The notes beneath the pieces are model-generated. The model was not told the DNA's origin and did not search any database. It saw nothing but the letters and a program-made list of their open reading frames with translations. From the NCBI GenBank assembly GCA_035540375.1, contig DATLGO010000079.1, forward strand, positions 1 through 43,783: DNA of 43,783 bases, given 5' to 3'. Both the position numbers and the translations under genes were made by a program. Each line of letters starts with the position of its first letter. Position 1 is the first letter of the stretch. This DNA comes from Candidatus Thermoplasmatota archaeon. GTDB lineage: Archaea > Thermoplasmatota > SW-10-69-26 > JACQPN01 > JAJPHT01. Positions 30,537 to 38,119 of the stretch are shown in pieces.

Positions 30537-32000
30537 ATGGCCTCGACGACCACCGCGCGCTTCCTCGTCAAGGAGCGCATCGAACCCGCGACCCCCCGCG
30601 ACCTCTTGAGGGGCGCCATCCTCGCGCGCCTCGAGGCGCTCGCGCGCGACGGCACGACGGGTCCCGAGGCGCAGCAGTCGCTCTACCCGCACGCGATCCT
30701 CGACGACGGGACCCTCGCGGCCGTCACGAGCGCGCTCCTCGCCGGCCAGAACCTCCTGCTCCTCGGGCCGACGGGGTCCGGCAAGACGAGCCTCGCGAAG
30801 GACGTCTGGGATCTCTACCCGAAGGAGGTCCTCGCGGTGGACGGCTGCCCGGTGCAGGACGACCCGCTCTCGCTCGTCCACCCGCGCTTCTCGCGCGAGG
30901 TCCCGCCGTGCCCCTACTGCAAGACCGCCTACGGCAAGGTCTCCCTCAAGGAGCTCGGCGACTTCGACGCCTCGAAGGTGAACCCCGACGACGTGCCCGT
31001 CCGCAAGATCCGCCTGCGCGAAGGCCACGGTCTCTCGCGCATCCAGGGCTCGCCCGAGGTGTTCCCCGATTACCTCACGGGCGCGATCAACCTCGCGAAG
31101 CTCGAATCGATCGGCGACCCGAACTCGCCGCTCGTGCTCGAGCCCGGCAAGGTCATGCAGGCGAACCGCGGCCTCCTCATGGTCGACGAGATCGGCAAGC
31201 TCCCGCGCGGCACGCAGAACGTGCTCCTGCAGGCCTTCCAGGAGCACATCGTGAGCCCCGCGAAGAGCCGCGAGACGTTCCCCGCGAGCTTCCTGGCCGT
31301 CACCACCTCCAACCTCGAGGATCTCGACCACATCACGGAGCCGCTCGTCGGCCGCCTCGCGGGCATCCACGTCGGTTTCAACGAGGATCCGATGAAGAAT
31401 CTCGCCGTCATCGACCTCGCGCTCGGCCGCGACGACCGCGTCCCGCGCGTGGCGCGCGAAACGAGCGCCCGCATCATGGCGAAGTGGCGCAAGACGACGG
31501 AAGGCGTGGGCGAGCTCTCCGAGGCCGGCAGCAACCGCACGATGATCGACGTGCTGCGCCGCGCGGAATCGCGCGCGCTCCTCGCGGGCCGCCCCGCGGT
31601 CACGGCCGACGACATCAAGCAGGGCGCGCTCGACGCGATGCAGGGCCGGATCCGCGCCCGGAGCGAGGAGAGCTTCCGCCAGAACCGCGACGTCGTCTCG
31701 GCGTTCGTCGCGAAGCACTTCGGGGCGCTCGCCCGCGACGCCTCCGACGGCTACTGGTGCCGCTTCTTCAACGAGGAGCTCAAGGAGGACAAGGCCGAAG
31801 CCGGCCGCGTCATCCAGGAGATCCGTGGCGTCCTCGCGACGAAGCCCGCGCCCGCCGCGGCCGACCTTCCGCCGAAGTTCAAGCGCTTCGCGGACTGGGT
31901 GCGCCGCGAGGACCGGCTCGACGGCGCCGACCACGGCCCGCACGCGGCGCGCGTGTTCCGCTACCTCGAGGCGACCGGCGCCTTCGAGGCCGCGAAATGA
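30537..32000 (+). CDS. MoxR/BchI-like AAA+ ATPase with CPYC insert
   Basis: A 487-residue AAA+ ATPase. Seen: Walker A GPTGSGKT (~77-84), VDGCPVQDDPLSLVHPRF, a PPCPYCK pair (~125-128), RIQGSPEVFPDYLTGAINLAKL, VMQANRGLLMVDEIGKL (Walker B ~216), TQNVLLQAFQEH, the sensor AVTTSNLEDLDHITEPLVGRLAGIHVGF, and a helical C-terminus. The layout recalls Mg-chelatase I / PrkA-type AAA domains that remodel partner proteins. Its stop overlaps the ATG of a VWA protein (ATGA), the classic MoxR-VWA pairing in which the ATPase acts as a chaperone with a metal-binding VWA partner. ATG 30537 was chosen on promoter spacing; ATG 30525 is possible. The client is unknown. Confidence 0.88.
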   Translation: MASTTTARFLVKERIEPATPRDLLRGAILARLEALARDGTTGPEAQQSLYPHAILDDGTLAAVTSALLAGQNLLLLGPTGSGKTSLAKDVWDLYPKEVLAVDGCPVQDDPLSLVHPRFSREVPPCPYCKTAYGKVSLKELGDFDASKVNPDDVPVRKIRLREGHGLSRIQGSPEVFPDYLTGAINLAKLESIGDPNSPLVLEPGKVMQANRGLLMVDEIGKLPRGTQNVLLQAFQEHIVSPAKSRETFPASFLAVTTSNLEDLDHITEPLVGRLAGIHVGFNEDPMKNLAVIDLALGRDDRVPRVARETSARIMAKWRKTTEGVGELSEAGSNRTMIDVLRRAESRALLAGRPAVTADDIKQGALDAMQGRIRARSEESFRQNRDVVSAFVAKHFGALARDASDGYWCRFFNEELKEDKAEAGRVIQEIRGVLATKPAPAAADLPPKFKRFADWVRREDRLDGADHGPHAARVFRYLEATGAFEAAK

Positions 32001-33808
32001 TGCGCGTCCCCGACTGCCGCGAGCGCGTCGAGACGCCGGCGCTCTCCCCCGAGGACCGCCGCGAGCTCGTGCGCCGCATCGCCGAGGAAGGCGTGGGCGC
32101 GATCGAGGCGTTCGTGCGGGAGCGCGAGAAGAGCGACCGCGGCATCCGCGCGCGCATCGAACGCCTGCGCGACGAGCTCCTTCGCCGCGCCGAGGAGATG
32201 CGGCGCGCGCTCGAAGGCTCCGTCGCGGCTCGAAAGGAGAACGTCGCCCGCGCCTGGGAGGAGGCCCACGCGAAGGCCGAGGCCGAGCGCGCGGCCCTCG
32301 AACGCGAACTCCAGCTCACGAAGGTCGCGCGCGCCGAAGCCGAGCGAGCCGCCGTGGCCTCCGACGATCTCGTCCGCCTCATCACGGAGCCCCCGCCGCC
32401 GCTTCCCTGGTGGCGCCGCGCGCTCGCCGCGATCGGCCGCTTCCTGCGCGCCGTCCTCGCGGCCATCCTCTGGCCGATCCGCGCCCTCCTGCGCGCGCTC
32501 GGGATCGTGAAGCCGAGGAAGCCCGCCGTGAAGGGCCGCGACGTGCTCCTCCCGGGCGGTTTGAGCGTCCCCGGCTTCCGCGGCCGACTCGCGAGCGACC
32601 CGCGCGTGCGGAGCGCGATCGCGGGGCGTCTGAGGACGATGGGAACGAAGGAGCGCATGCGCGCCCTCTGGGACCGGCTCGTCGGGCGCGAGGACTACGA
32701 GGACCTCGCGATGCGCCTCATGGAGCGCGACGCCGCCGAGCGCGCCCGCTCGCGCGGAAGCGAATACGCCACGCGCGAGGAGGCTTTCGCGAAGCGGCTC
32801 TCCGAGGTGCTCGACGCCGAGCGCGCGGAGGCCGAGCGCCGCGACGCCGCGCTCGCGCGGCTCGAGCAGGAGCGCGAAGCGGAGATGAAGCGCATCGAGG
32901 CGTCGCTCAAGCAGGGCCCCGAGCGCGCGCTCGAATCGGAAATCGCGAGCGAGCTCGAGGACGCGGGCTTCCTCTCGAAGGACGGCGATGCGTTCCTCCC
33001 GACGACGCGGCTCCTCGAACGCTTCTCCCAGATCGTGTTCAGCGAGGAGGCGCGCAGAATCCCGCCCGGGCAGGCCCGCGCGACGGGCGCCATCGTGGAC
33101 GGGTCCGGCAACCTCTCGCGCGAGCCGATGCGCAGCGCCTACGAGACGGCGCACCTCGACGTCGTCGGCACGCTCGTGAACGCGCGCACGCGGCACCCAC
33201 ACAATCGCCACATCTACGAGGAGGACGTGATCGTCCACCGCGAGGACCGCGAGGCGATCAACCACGTCGTGATCGTCTTCGACCGGTCTGGCTCGATGGA
33301 GGAGAACGAGCGCCTCAAGGCCGCGAAGCGCGCCGTGCTCGCGCTCTACCGCGCCGTGAAGGACGACGACCCCGCGCACATCGTGGACGTCATCGCGATG
33401 GACACGGGCGTCGAGCGCGTCGACCTCATGGGCGTCTGGAAGAGCGAGCCGCGCGGGTTCACGAACACCGGCGCGGCCCTGCGCCTTGCGTACGACCTCC
33501 TCCGTTTCTCGAAAGGCGAGCGCGCGCTCGTGTACCTCGTGACCGATGGGCTTCCCGAGGCCTACACGAAGGGCGGCGTCGACATCGCCTCGACGCCGGA
33601 CAAGTGCCTCGCGTACGCGCTCGAACAGGCGCGGCTCCTGCGCCGCCGCCCCGGCCTCGGCGTCGTGCAGATCCTCCTCGAACCCGAGGACGAGCTCTAC
33701 GTCAAGGCCGCGGAGCGCATCGCGAAGGAGGTCGACGGCCGCGTCCTCAAGGCCTCGCCGAAGGATCTCGCGGCGACGCTCCTGACCGAGTTCGAAACCG
33801 TGCGTTAA
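31997..33808 (+). CDS. VWA-domain protein with coiled coil and membrane-like segment
   Basis: A 603-residue partner of the MoxR-like ATPase. Domains in order: a charged helical/coiled-coil N-terminus (~35-125), a Trp/Ala/Leu hydrophobic segment (~134-165, PWWRRALAAIGRFLRAVLAA then ILWPIRALLRALGIV) that looks membrane-binding or amphipathic, a Lys-rich linker, a second helical charged region (~215-330), and a C-terminal VWA domain (~420-603) with the MIDAS DRSGS (~429-433), TNTGAALRLAYD and VTDGLPEA metal positions. The gene start overlaps the ATPase stop (ATGATG at 31997). The pair probably forms a membrane-proximal remodelling machine, analogous to but not orthologous with RavA-ViaA. It is convergent with the YHS-domain gene (4-bp overlap). 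Confidence 0.86.
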   Translation: MMRVPDCRERVETPALSPEDRRELVRRIAEEGVGAIEAFVREREKSDRGIRARIERLRDELLRRAEEMRRALEGSVAARKENVARAWEEAHAKAEAERAALERELQLTKVARAEAERAAVASDDLVRLITEPPPPLPWWRRALAAIGRFLRAVLAAILWPIRALLRALGIVKPRKPAVKGRDVLLPGGLSVPGFRGRLASDPRVRSAIAGRLRTMGTKERMRALWDRLVGREDYEDLAMRLMERDAAERARSRGSEYATREEAFAKRLSEVLDAERAEAERRDAALARLEQEREAEMKRIEASLKQGPERALESEIASELEDAGFLSKDGDAFLPTTRLLERFSQIVFSEEARRIPPGQARATGAIVDGSGNLSREPMRSAYETAHLDVVGTLVNARTRHPHNRHIYEEDVIVHREDREAINHVVIVFDRSGSMEENERLKAAKRAVLALYRAVKDDDPAHIVDVIAMDTGVERVDLMGVWKSEPRGFTNTGAALRLAYDLLRFSKGERALVYLVTDGLPEAYTKGGVDIASTPDKCLAYALEQARLLRRRPGLGVVQILLEPEDELYVKAAERIAKEVDGRVLKASPKDLAATLLTEFETVR

Positions 33809-33963
33809 CCGCGCTTCGCGTACTCGTGCTTGCACGCGGGCGAGCAGAACCAGATCGTCTTGCCGTCCTTCACGAGGCGTTCCGCGCCGAGGGTTTCCGC
33901 CTCCTCTTCCGTGAATTCCATGCCGCAGACGGGATCGACGATCACGCGAACGTCACGGGCCAT
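33805..33963 (-). CDS. Small YHS/TRASH-domain protein
   Basis: A 52-residue protein that is one metal-binding domain: VDPVCGMEFTEEEAETLGAE, then FCSPACKHEYAKRG. DPVCGM with CSPAC is the YHS/TRASH pattern that binds soft metals (copper, zinc) in transporters and chaperones. It may deliver or sense metal, or pair with a partner enzyme. ATG 33963 with stop overlapping the VWA gene by 4 bp. It is divergent from the 54-residue zinc-motif gene. Confidence 0.82.
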   Translation of the reverse strand: MARDVRVIVDPVCGMEFTEEEAETLGAERLVKDGKTIWFCSPACKHEYAKRG

Positions 33964-34025
33964 GCGGGCGAAAAAGGCTACGGCGTGACGCGATCCGTCA
34001 CACGTGCCGCCGTTTGGGGGGTAAC

Positions 34026-34034
34026 CTACTAAAA
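34026..34034 (+). promoter_or_regulatory. TATA-like box, 54-residue zinc-motif gene
   Basis: CTACTAAAA centred 27 nt before ATG 34057. It shows that this very short frame has a proper archaeal promoter. Confidence 0.6.
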
Positions 34035-34056
34035 CGGTGACGTCGAACGCACGTCC

Positions 34057-34221
34057 ATGCGTTTTACCTGCGAATTCTGCGACGAGCGGATCCAGACCTC
34101 CGAGCCGGAGAACCTGGCGCTCTTCCACCACCTCGAGGACCGGCCCGCGTGCGACGAGCAGTACGCCTACATGCTCTCGAACCTGCGGGCGAGCTGGACC
34201 GTCAACATGTCCGGCGGGTAG
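34057..34221 (+). CDS. 54-residue zinc-motif protein
   Basis: Reads MRFTCEFCDERIQTSEPENL, then ALFHHLEDRPACDEQYAYML, ending MSGG. Ligand pattern C5-x2-C8 ... H24-H25 ... C32 is that of a small zinc ribbon or knuckle. It is shorter than common gene-calling limits, but a TATA-like box at leaderless spacing, strong codon bias and the Cys/His pattern support it. It is possibly a transcription or translation accessory factor; no family is recognised. It lies just upstream of dtdA on the same strand. Confidence 0.76.
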   Translation: MRFTCEFCDERIQTSEPENLALFHHLEDRPACDEQYAYMLSNLRASWTVNMSGG

Positions 34222-34227
34222 CGTCAA

Positions 34228-34235
34228 CGCTAAGT
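34228..34235 (+). promoter_or_regulatory. TATA-like box, dtdA
   Basis: CGCTAAGT centred 27 nt before GTG 34258, overlapping the tail of the preceding small gene's spacer. Confidence 0.45.
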
Positions 34236-34257
34236 CGCCCGCGCGCCTCGCGGGCGC

Positions 34258-35073
34258 GTGACGCTCGCCATCCTCGTCTCCCGCGCCGACCCCGCTTCCG
34301 TCGCCATCCGCGACGCGCTTCTCGGCGAGGCTTCGTGGGAGACGCGCGGGGACTTCGGGGCCGCCCCGCTTCGCGTCGGGCCTGACCTCGTCATCGCCGA
34401 GGTCGAAGGCCTGCACCTTTTCGAGGAATCGATCGGCGAACGCCTCGCCGCGGCGCTCGGCGAGACGCCCGAGGCCATCTTCGTCGCGAGCAAGCACAAG
34501 GCCGCATCGGGTTCGCCGTCGCTCACCGTGCATCCCGTCGGCGTCTGGGGCGACGTCGCCGAGTACGGGGGTAAGCCCCGCTCGTTCGCGCCGGCGCCCG
34601 CGCGCCGCATGGCGCAGGCGCTCCGCGCGCTCGCCCGCGAGGCGAAGGGCCTCCGCCACGCCATCACGTACGAGGTGACGCACCACGGCCCCTGGACGGG
34701 CGTGCCCCTCGCGTTCGTCGAGGTCGGCTCGACGGAGGAGGAATGGTCGAAGCCCGAGCCCGCGCGCGCCGTCGCCCGGGCGCTCCTCGCCGTCTCGCGT
34801 GAGCCGCCCGGCGACGAGCCTGTCGTCCTCGGCCTCGGTGGCGGCCACTACGCGCCGAAGTGCGTCGACCTCGCGCTCAAGGGCCGCGCCGCGCCGGGCC
34901 ACATGCTTCCCGGCTACGCGATCGACCAGGGCGTCGCGCGCGAGACGGTGCTTGCCGCCCTCGCCGCAACGCCGGGCGTCGCGGGCTACGCGCTTGATTC
35001 GCGCGGATCGAAGAACGGCTACGACGAGGTCCGCGCGATCCTCGAGGACGCCGGGGTTCCGCAGCTTCTATAG
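34258..35073 (+). CDS. dtdA: D-aminoacyl-tRNA deacylase, archaeal type
   Basis: A 271-residue DTD2/DtdA enzyme that hydrolyses D-amino acids from mischarged tRNAs, preventing D-residue incorporation. Seen: ILVSRADPASVAIRDALL, VASKHKAASGSPSLTVHPVG, ITYEVTHHGPWTGVPLAFVEVGSTEEEW, VVLGLGGGHYAPK and GYALDSRGSKNGYDEVRAIL, the archaeal/plant family pattern (SKHK, THHGP, GGGHYAP). GTG start with a TATA-like box at leaderless spacing. The ArsA-like pair follows 23 bp later. Confidence 0.95.
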   Translation: MTLAILVSRADPASVAIRDALLGEASWETRGDFGAAPLRVGPDLVIAEVEGLHLFEESIGERLAAALGETPEAIFVASKHKAASGSPSLTVHPVGVWGDVAEYGGKPRSFAPAPARRMAQALRALAREAKGLRHAITYEVTHHGPWTGVPLAFVEVGSTEEEWSKPEPARAVARALLAVSREPPGDEPVVLGLGGGHYAPKCVDLALKGRAAPGHMLPGYAIDQGVARETVLAALAATPGVAGYALDSRGSKNGYDEVRAILEDAGVPQLL

Positions 35074-35074
35074 C
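35066..35074 (+). promoter_or_regulatory. TATA-like box, first ArsA-like gene
   Basis: TTCTATAGC centred 27 nt before GTG 35097, overlapping the dtdA stop codon. Confidence 0.55.
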
Positions 35075-35096
35075 GCACGAGACCGCATCCCGCCGC

Positions 35097-36005
35097 GTGG
35101 CGGCGAAGACCACGCTCTTCCTCGGCAAAGGCGGCGTCGGGCGCACGACGCTCGCCGCCGCGTTCGCGCTCGCGCGCGCCGAGGCGGGCGAGCGGGTGCT
35201 CCTCGTCGGCCTCGTGGAGGCGCGGGACCTCGTCGCGCGCCTCGCGGCCGAGGGCGGGCGCGTTCCCGCGACGCTCGACGTGAGTGGCATCGATCCGCGC
35301 GGGCTCCTCGACGACATCGTGCGCAAGATGGTCCCGATGGGCGCCCTCTCCGACGCGGTCGTGAAGTCGCCCGCCTACGCAAGCCTCGCGGACATCGCCC
35401 CCGGCGCGAAGGAGCTCGCCGTCCTCAACCGCGTGTGGAACCTCGCGCGGGAGGGCCGCTACGACCGCATCGTGCTCGACGGGCCCGCCACGGGTCACGG
35501 GCTGCACTTCCTCGAGGCGCCGCGCAAGGCCGCGGCCATCCTCGCGGGCCGGCTTCGCGAGCGCGCGCTCGTCCTCGACACGTTCGTGCGCGACCCGGCG
35601 GCGACGTCCGTCGTCCTCGTCACGCTTCCCGAGGAGACGCCCGTGCGCGAGACCGTCGAGCTCGCCCGGGCGCTCGCGCGCGACGGGATTCCCGTGACGG
35701 GCGTCGTCGTCAACCGCTGGGTGACGCCCGTCTTCGAAACGCCGGGCTCGAAGCGCGTGCTCGACCGGCTCGCCGCGGACGCCGGGGCGCGACGGGACGT
35801 CGCGCGGGCGCTCGCGGGGGCCTCGCGCGAGGACGTGGACGCGCTCGTCGCGGCTTCCGAGCTTCTTGACGCGCAGCGGCGCGAGGCCGTCGAGCATCGC
35901 GAGCGCCTCGCGGACGTCGGCGCGCCGATTGCCTACGTGCCGTGGACGCCCGCGACCGAGGGGCGTCTCGTCGCGGTCGCGCGAAGCCTGGAGGGGATCG
36001 CCTGA
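35097..36005 (+). CDS. ArsA/Get3-like ATPase, subunit 1 (P-loop Lys to Arg)
   Basis: A 302-residue SIMIBI-class ATPase. The P-loop GKGGVGRTT (residues 10-18) keeps the ArsA/Get3 signature Lys (K11) but has Arg16 in place of the nucleotide-binding Lys. Switch-II-like region LDGPATGHGLHFLEAP; strand VVLVTLPEETPVRETVEL and VVVNRW. It resembles the first member (Rv3679-like) of the actinobacterial adjacent ArsA-like pairs, which have been described as a Get3-like two-subunit ATPase. GTG start. Its stop codon overlaps the proposed CTG start of subunit 2. Probably ATP-weak and dependent on its partner. A role in membrane-protein or redox handling is inferred by analogy. Confidence 0.86.
   Translation: MAAKTTLFLGKGGVGRTTLAAAFALARAEAGERVLLVGLVEARDLVARLAAEGGRVPATLDVSGIDPRGLLDDIVRKMVPMGALSDAVVKSPAYASLADIAPGAKELAVLNRVWNLAREGRYDRIVLDGPATGHGLHFLEAPRKAAAILAGRLRERALVLDTFVRDPAATSVVLVTLPEETPVRETVELARALARDGIPVTGVVVNRWVTPVFETPGSKRVLDRLAADAGARRDVARALAGASREDVDALVAASELLDAQRREAVEHRERLADVGAPIAYVPWTPATEGRLVAVARSLEGIA
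35990..35994 (+). promoter_or_regulatory. Shine-Dalgarno GGAGG, 7 nt before CTG
   Basis: GGAGG, then GGATCGC, then CTG AAG CTC at 36002, overlapping the TGA of subunit 1. It decides the start of subunit 2, for which the only canonical alternative is GTG 35942, 60 nt further upstream. Confidence 0.6.
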
Positions 36006-37093
36006 AGCTCGCGGATCAGATCCTCGCGCGGAAGCTCGTCGTCTTCCTCGGGCCGGGCGGCGTCGGCAAGACCACGCTTGCGGCCGCGGCCGCGCTCGAG
36101 GCCGCCCGACGCGGGCGGAAGACGCTCGTCTTCACGATCGATCCGGCGCGGCGCCTCGCGGACGCGATGGGGGTGAAACTCGGCAACGAGCCGTCGAACG
36201 TGAAGCCGAACCTCGACGCGATGATGCTCGACACGAAGGCCGCGCTCGACGGCCTCGTCGCGCGCCACGCGCCGTCGCCCGAAACGATGAAGCGGATGCT
36301 CGCGAGCCGATTCTACGCGCAGCTCAGCGACGCCTTCGCGGGATCCGAGGAATACGTCGCGATGGGCGCGCTCCACGACGTCGTGAAGGAGGGCGGCTAC
36401 GACCTCGTCGTCGTCGACACGCCGCCGTCGCGCCACGCGGTCGATTTCCTCCGGGTCAACGAGAAGCTCATCCGAGTCTTCGAATCGGGCGTCGTGAAGT
36501 ACCTATTCCGCCCGACGCGCGTCCTCCGCATGGGCGGCGGCTACGTCGCGGGAACCCTCGCGAAATGGACGAGCGCAGGCTATCTCGACGAGGTGTCGGA
36601 CTTCCTCACCACCCTCGACCCGATGTTCGTCGCGATGGAGGAGCGCGTTCGACGGATGCAGGGCGTCCTGCGCGATCCGACGACGACGTCGATCAACCTG
36701 GTCGCGACCGCCGAGGCCGCGAGCGTCCCGCTCGCCCTCGACCTTGCGCGGGAGGTCGAGCGCGACGCGCGCCTCGAGGTTGCGGGGGTAGTCGTGAATC
36801 GGTTCTATCCGCGCCTGCCGGGCCTCGCGGACGCGCGCATGCTTGTCTCAGACGGCGCGGCGGCGACCGCCCTCGCGCGGGCGACGGGCGCGTCGGCCAG
36901 CGATGCCGCCGCGTTCCTCGAGGACGCCGCCGTCGCCGCGACATTGTACGACGCCGTCGCGCGGGAGCACGAGCGTCGCGTCGAGGAGCTTCGCGCGGGC
37001 ATACGGGCCTCGTTCGCGCTCGTCCCGGCCCACGCGGGTTCGATCCACGACCTCGACGGTCTCGAGAAGGTGCGCGCGCGGCTTTTCGCGTGA
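36002..37093 (+). CDS. ArsA/Get3-like ATPase, subunit 2 (signature Lys to Pro, CTG start)
   Basis: A 363-residue ArsA-like ATPase. Seen: P-loop GPGGVGKTT (17-25) with the catalytic Lys (K23) but Pro18 instead of the ArsA signature Lys; FTIDPARRLADAMGVKLGN (switch I), MMLDTKAALDGLVARH, FAGSEEYVAMGALHDV, VVVDTPPSRHAVDFLRVNEKL (switch II), VVVNRFYP. It closely recalls the Rv3680-type partner of actinobacterial pairs. The changes are complementary to those of subunit 1, so a heterodimer with one competent site is likely. The start CTG 36002 is preferred from GGAGG-N7; GTG 35942 is the canonical option. The C-terminus ends at LEKVRARLFA, convergent with the prenyl synthase gene. Confidence 0.86.
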   Translation: MKLADQILARKLVVFLGPGGVGKTTLAAAAALEAARRGRKTLVFTIDPARRLADAMGVKLGNEPSNVKPNLDAMMLDTKAALDGLVARHAPSPETMKRMLASRFYAQLSDAFAGSEEYVAMGALHDVVKEGGYDLVVVDTPPSRHAVDFLRVNEKLIRVFESGVVKYLFRPTRVLRMGGGYVAGTLAKWTSAGYLDEVSDFLTTLDPMFVAMEERVRRMQGVLRDPTTTSINLVATAEAASVPLALDLAREVERDARLEVAGVVVNRFYPRLPGLADARMLVSDGAAATALARATGASASDAAAFLEDAAVAATLYDAVAREHERRVEELRAGIRASFALVPAHAGSIHDLDGLEKVRARLFA

Positions 37094-38056
37094 TCACGCG
37101 GCGCGGCGCACGACGCCCTCGGCGAGGGCGAGGAGCTGGTCCTTGTAGGGCGTCGTCGGCACGTTCGCGAGGGCGGCTTTCGCCTTGTCGCCGTACCGGA
37201 GCGCGACCTCCTCGGCGGCCTTGAGGTAGGGCGAGCGCGCAAGCGACCTCGCGAGCGCGTCGGCGTCGCGCGTCGCCTCCTCGGGGAGCGCGCCGTCGAT
37301 GCGCGACAGGAGCGCGGGAAGCGTGAGGACGCCCGCGCGCACGTCGACGCCGCGCGGCTTGCCCGTCGTCGCGGGATCCCCCACGAGGTCGAGGATGTCG
37401 TCCTGGATCTGGAACGCGATGCCAACCGCGAGGCCATACTCCGCGTAGCGCGCGACGGTCGCATCGCCGGCCCCTGCGAGCACCGCGCCGGATTCGGCGG
37501 CGGCGCGGATGGGCTCGGCGGTCTTCTTCACGATCGTCTTGAGGTAACGCTCGACCTCGGGCGGGAACTCGCCGTGTCCGTTCCCGTTCGTCGCCTTCGC
37601 GGCGAGGATCGAGAGCTGATGCTCCATGATCTCGCCTTCGGCGAGGCGCGTGCAGGCGTCGAGCGCGATCTTCACCATGCGCGGTCCGAGCTTGCCGGAG
37701 AGGCCGAAGGCCCGCGTGAAGAGGAAATCGCCCGCGACGATCGCGGGCCCGAGACCGTAGCGGACGTGCACGGTCGGGCGACCGCGGCGCAGCGCCGACT
37801 GGTCGATGACGTCGTCGTGCACGAGGCTCGCCGTGTGGATGAGCTCGCCCGCGACGGCCGCGTCGACGACCGCGTCCGTGAGGTCGCGGCCGCCCGCGGC
37901 GGCATAGGAGAGGAGGAGGACGCGCGGGCGCAGCCGCTTCCCGCCGGCCCGGATGAGATCGGTCGCGATCTCCTCGAGCAGCGGGTCCTCGGCCGCGGCG
38001 GCCTCTTCGATGAGGCGCGCTTCGACCCGGGCCAGGCCTTGCTCGACGAACGCCAT
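37094..38056 (-). CDS. Polyprenyl (geranylgeranyl-type) diphosphate synthase
   Basis: A 320-residue trans-isoprenyl diphosphate synthase making the C20 or longer chains used in archaeal lipids. Seen: GGKRLRPRVLLLSY, the first Asp-rich motif HDDVIDQSALRRGRPT, VAGDFLFTRAF, EGEIMEHQ, KTAEPIRAAAESGAVLAG and the second Asp motif FQIQDDILDLVGDPATTGKPRGVDVRAG. The residues before the first DDxxD determine chain length; SLVHDDVID has no bulky block evident by eye. ATG 38056 was chosen; the longer frame upstream is the shadow of the divergent regulator. It is divergent from the TrmB gene with a shared promoter region. Confidence 0.92.
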   Translation of the reverse strand: MAFVEQGLARVEARLIEEAAAAEDPLLEEIATDLIRAGGKRLRPRVLLLSYAAAGGRDLTDAVVDAAVAGELIHTASLVHDDVIDQSALRRGRPTVHVRYGLGPAIVAGDFLFTRAFGLSGKLGPRMVKIALDACTRLAEGEIMEHQLSILAAKATNGNGHGEFPPEVERYLKTIVKKTAEPIRAAAESGAVLAGAGDATVARYAEYGLAVGIAFQIQDDILDLVGDPATTGKPRGVDVRAGVLTLPALLSRIDGALPEEATRDADALARSLARSPYLKAAEEVALRYGDKAKAALANVPTTPYKDQLLALAEGVVRRAA

Positions 38057-38082
38057 CCGCGTGGCGGGGGACGTCCCATCCC

Positions 38083-38095
38083 GGGATAAGCTTTT
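38083..38095. promoter_or_regulatory. Bidirectional TATA region, prenyl synthase/TrmB genes
   Basis: GGATAAGCTTTTA gives minus-strand GCTTATCC about 29 nt before ATG 38056 and plus-strand CTTTTA about 27 nt before GTG 38120. The two promoters overlap, so initiation in one direction may affect the other. Confidence 0.55.
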
Positions 38096-38119
38096 ACCTC
38101 GCCCATCCCGTGGTCCCGC

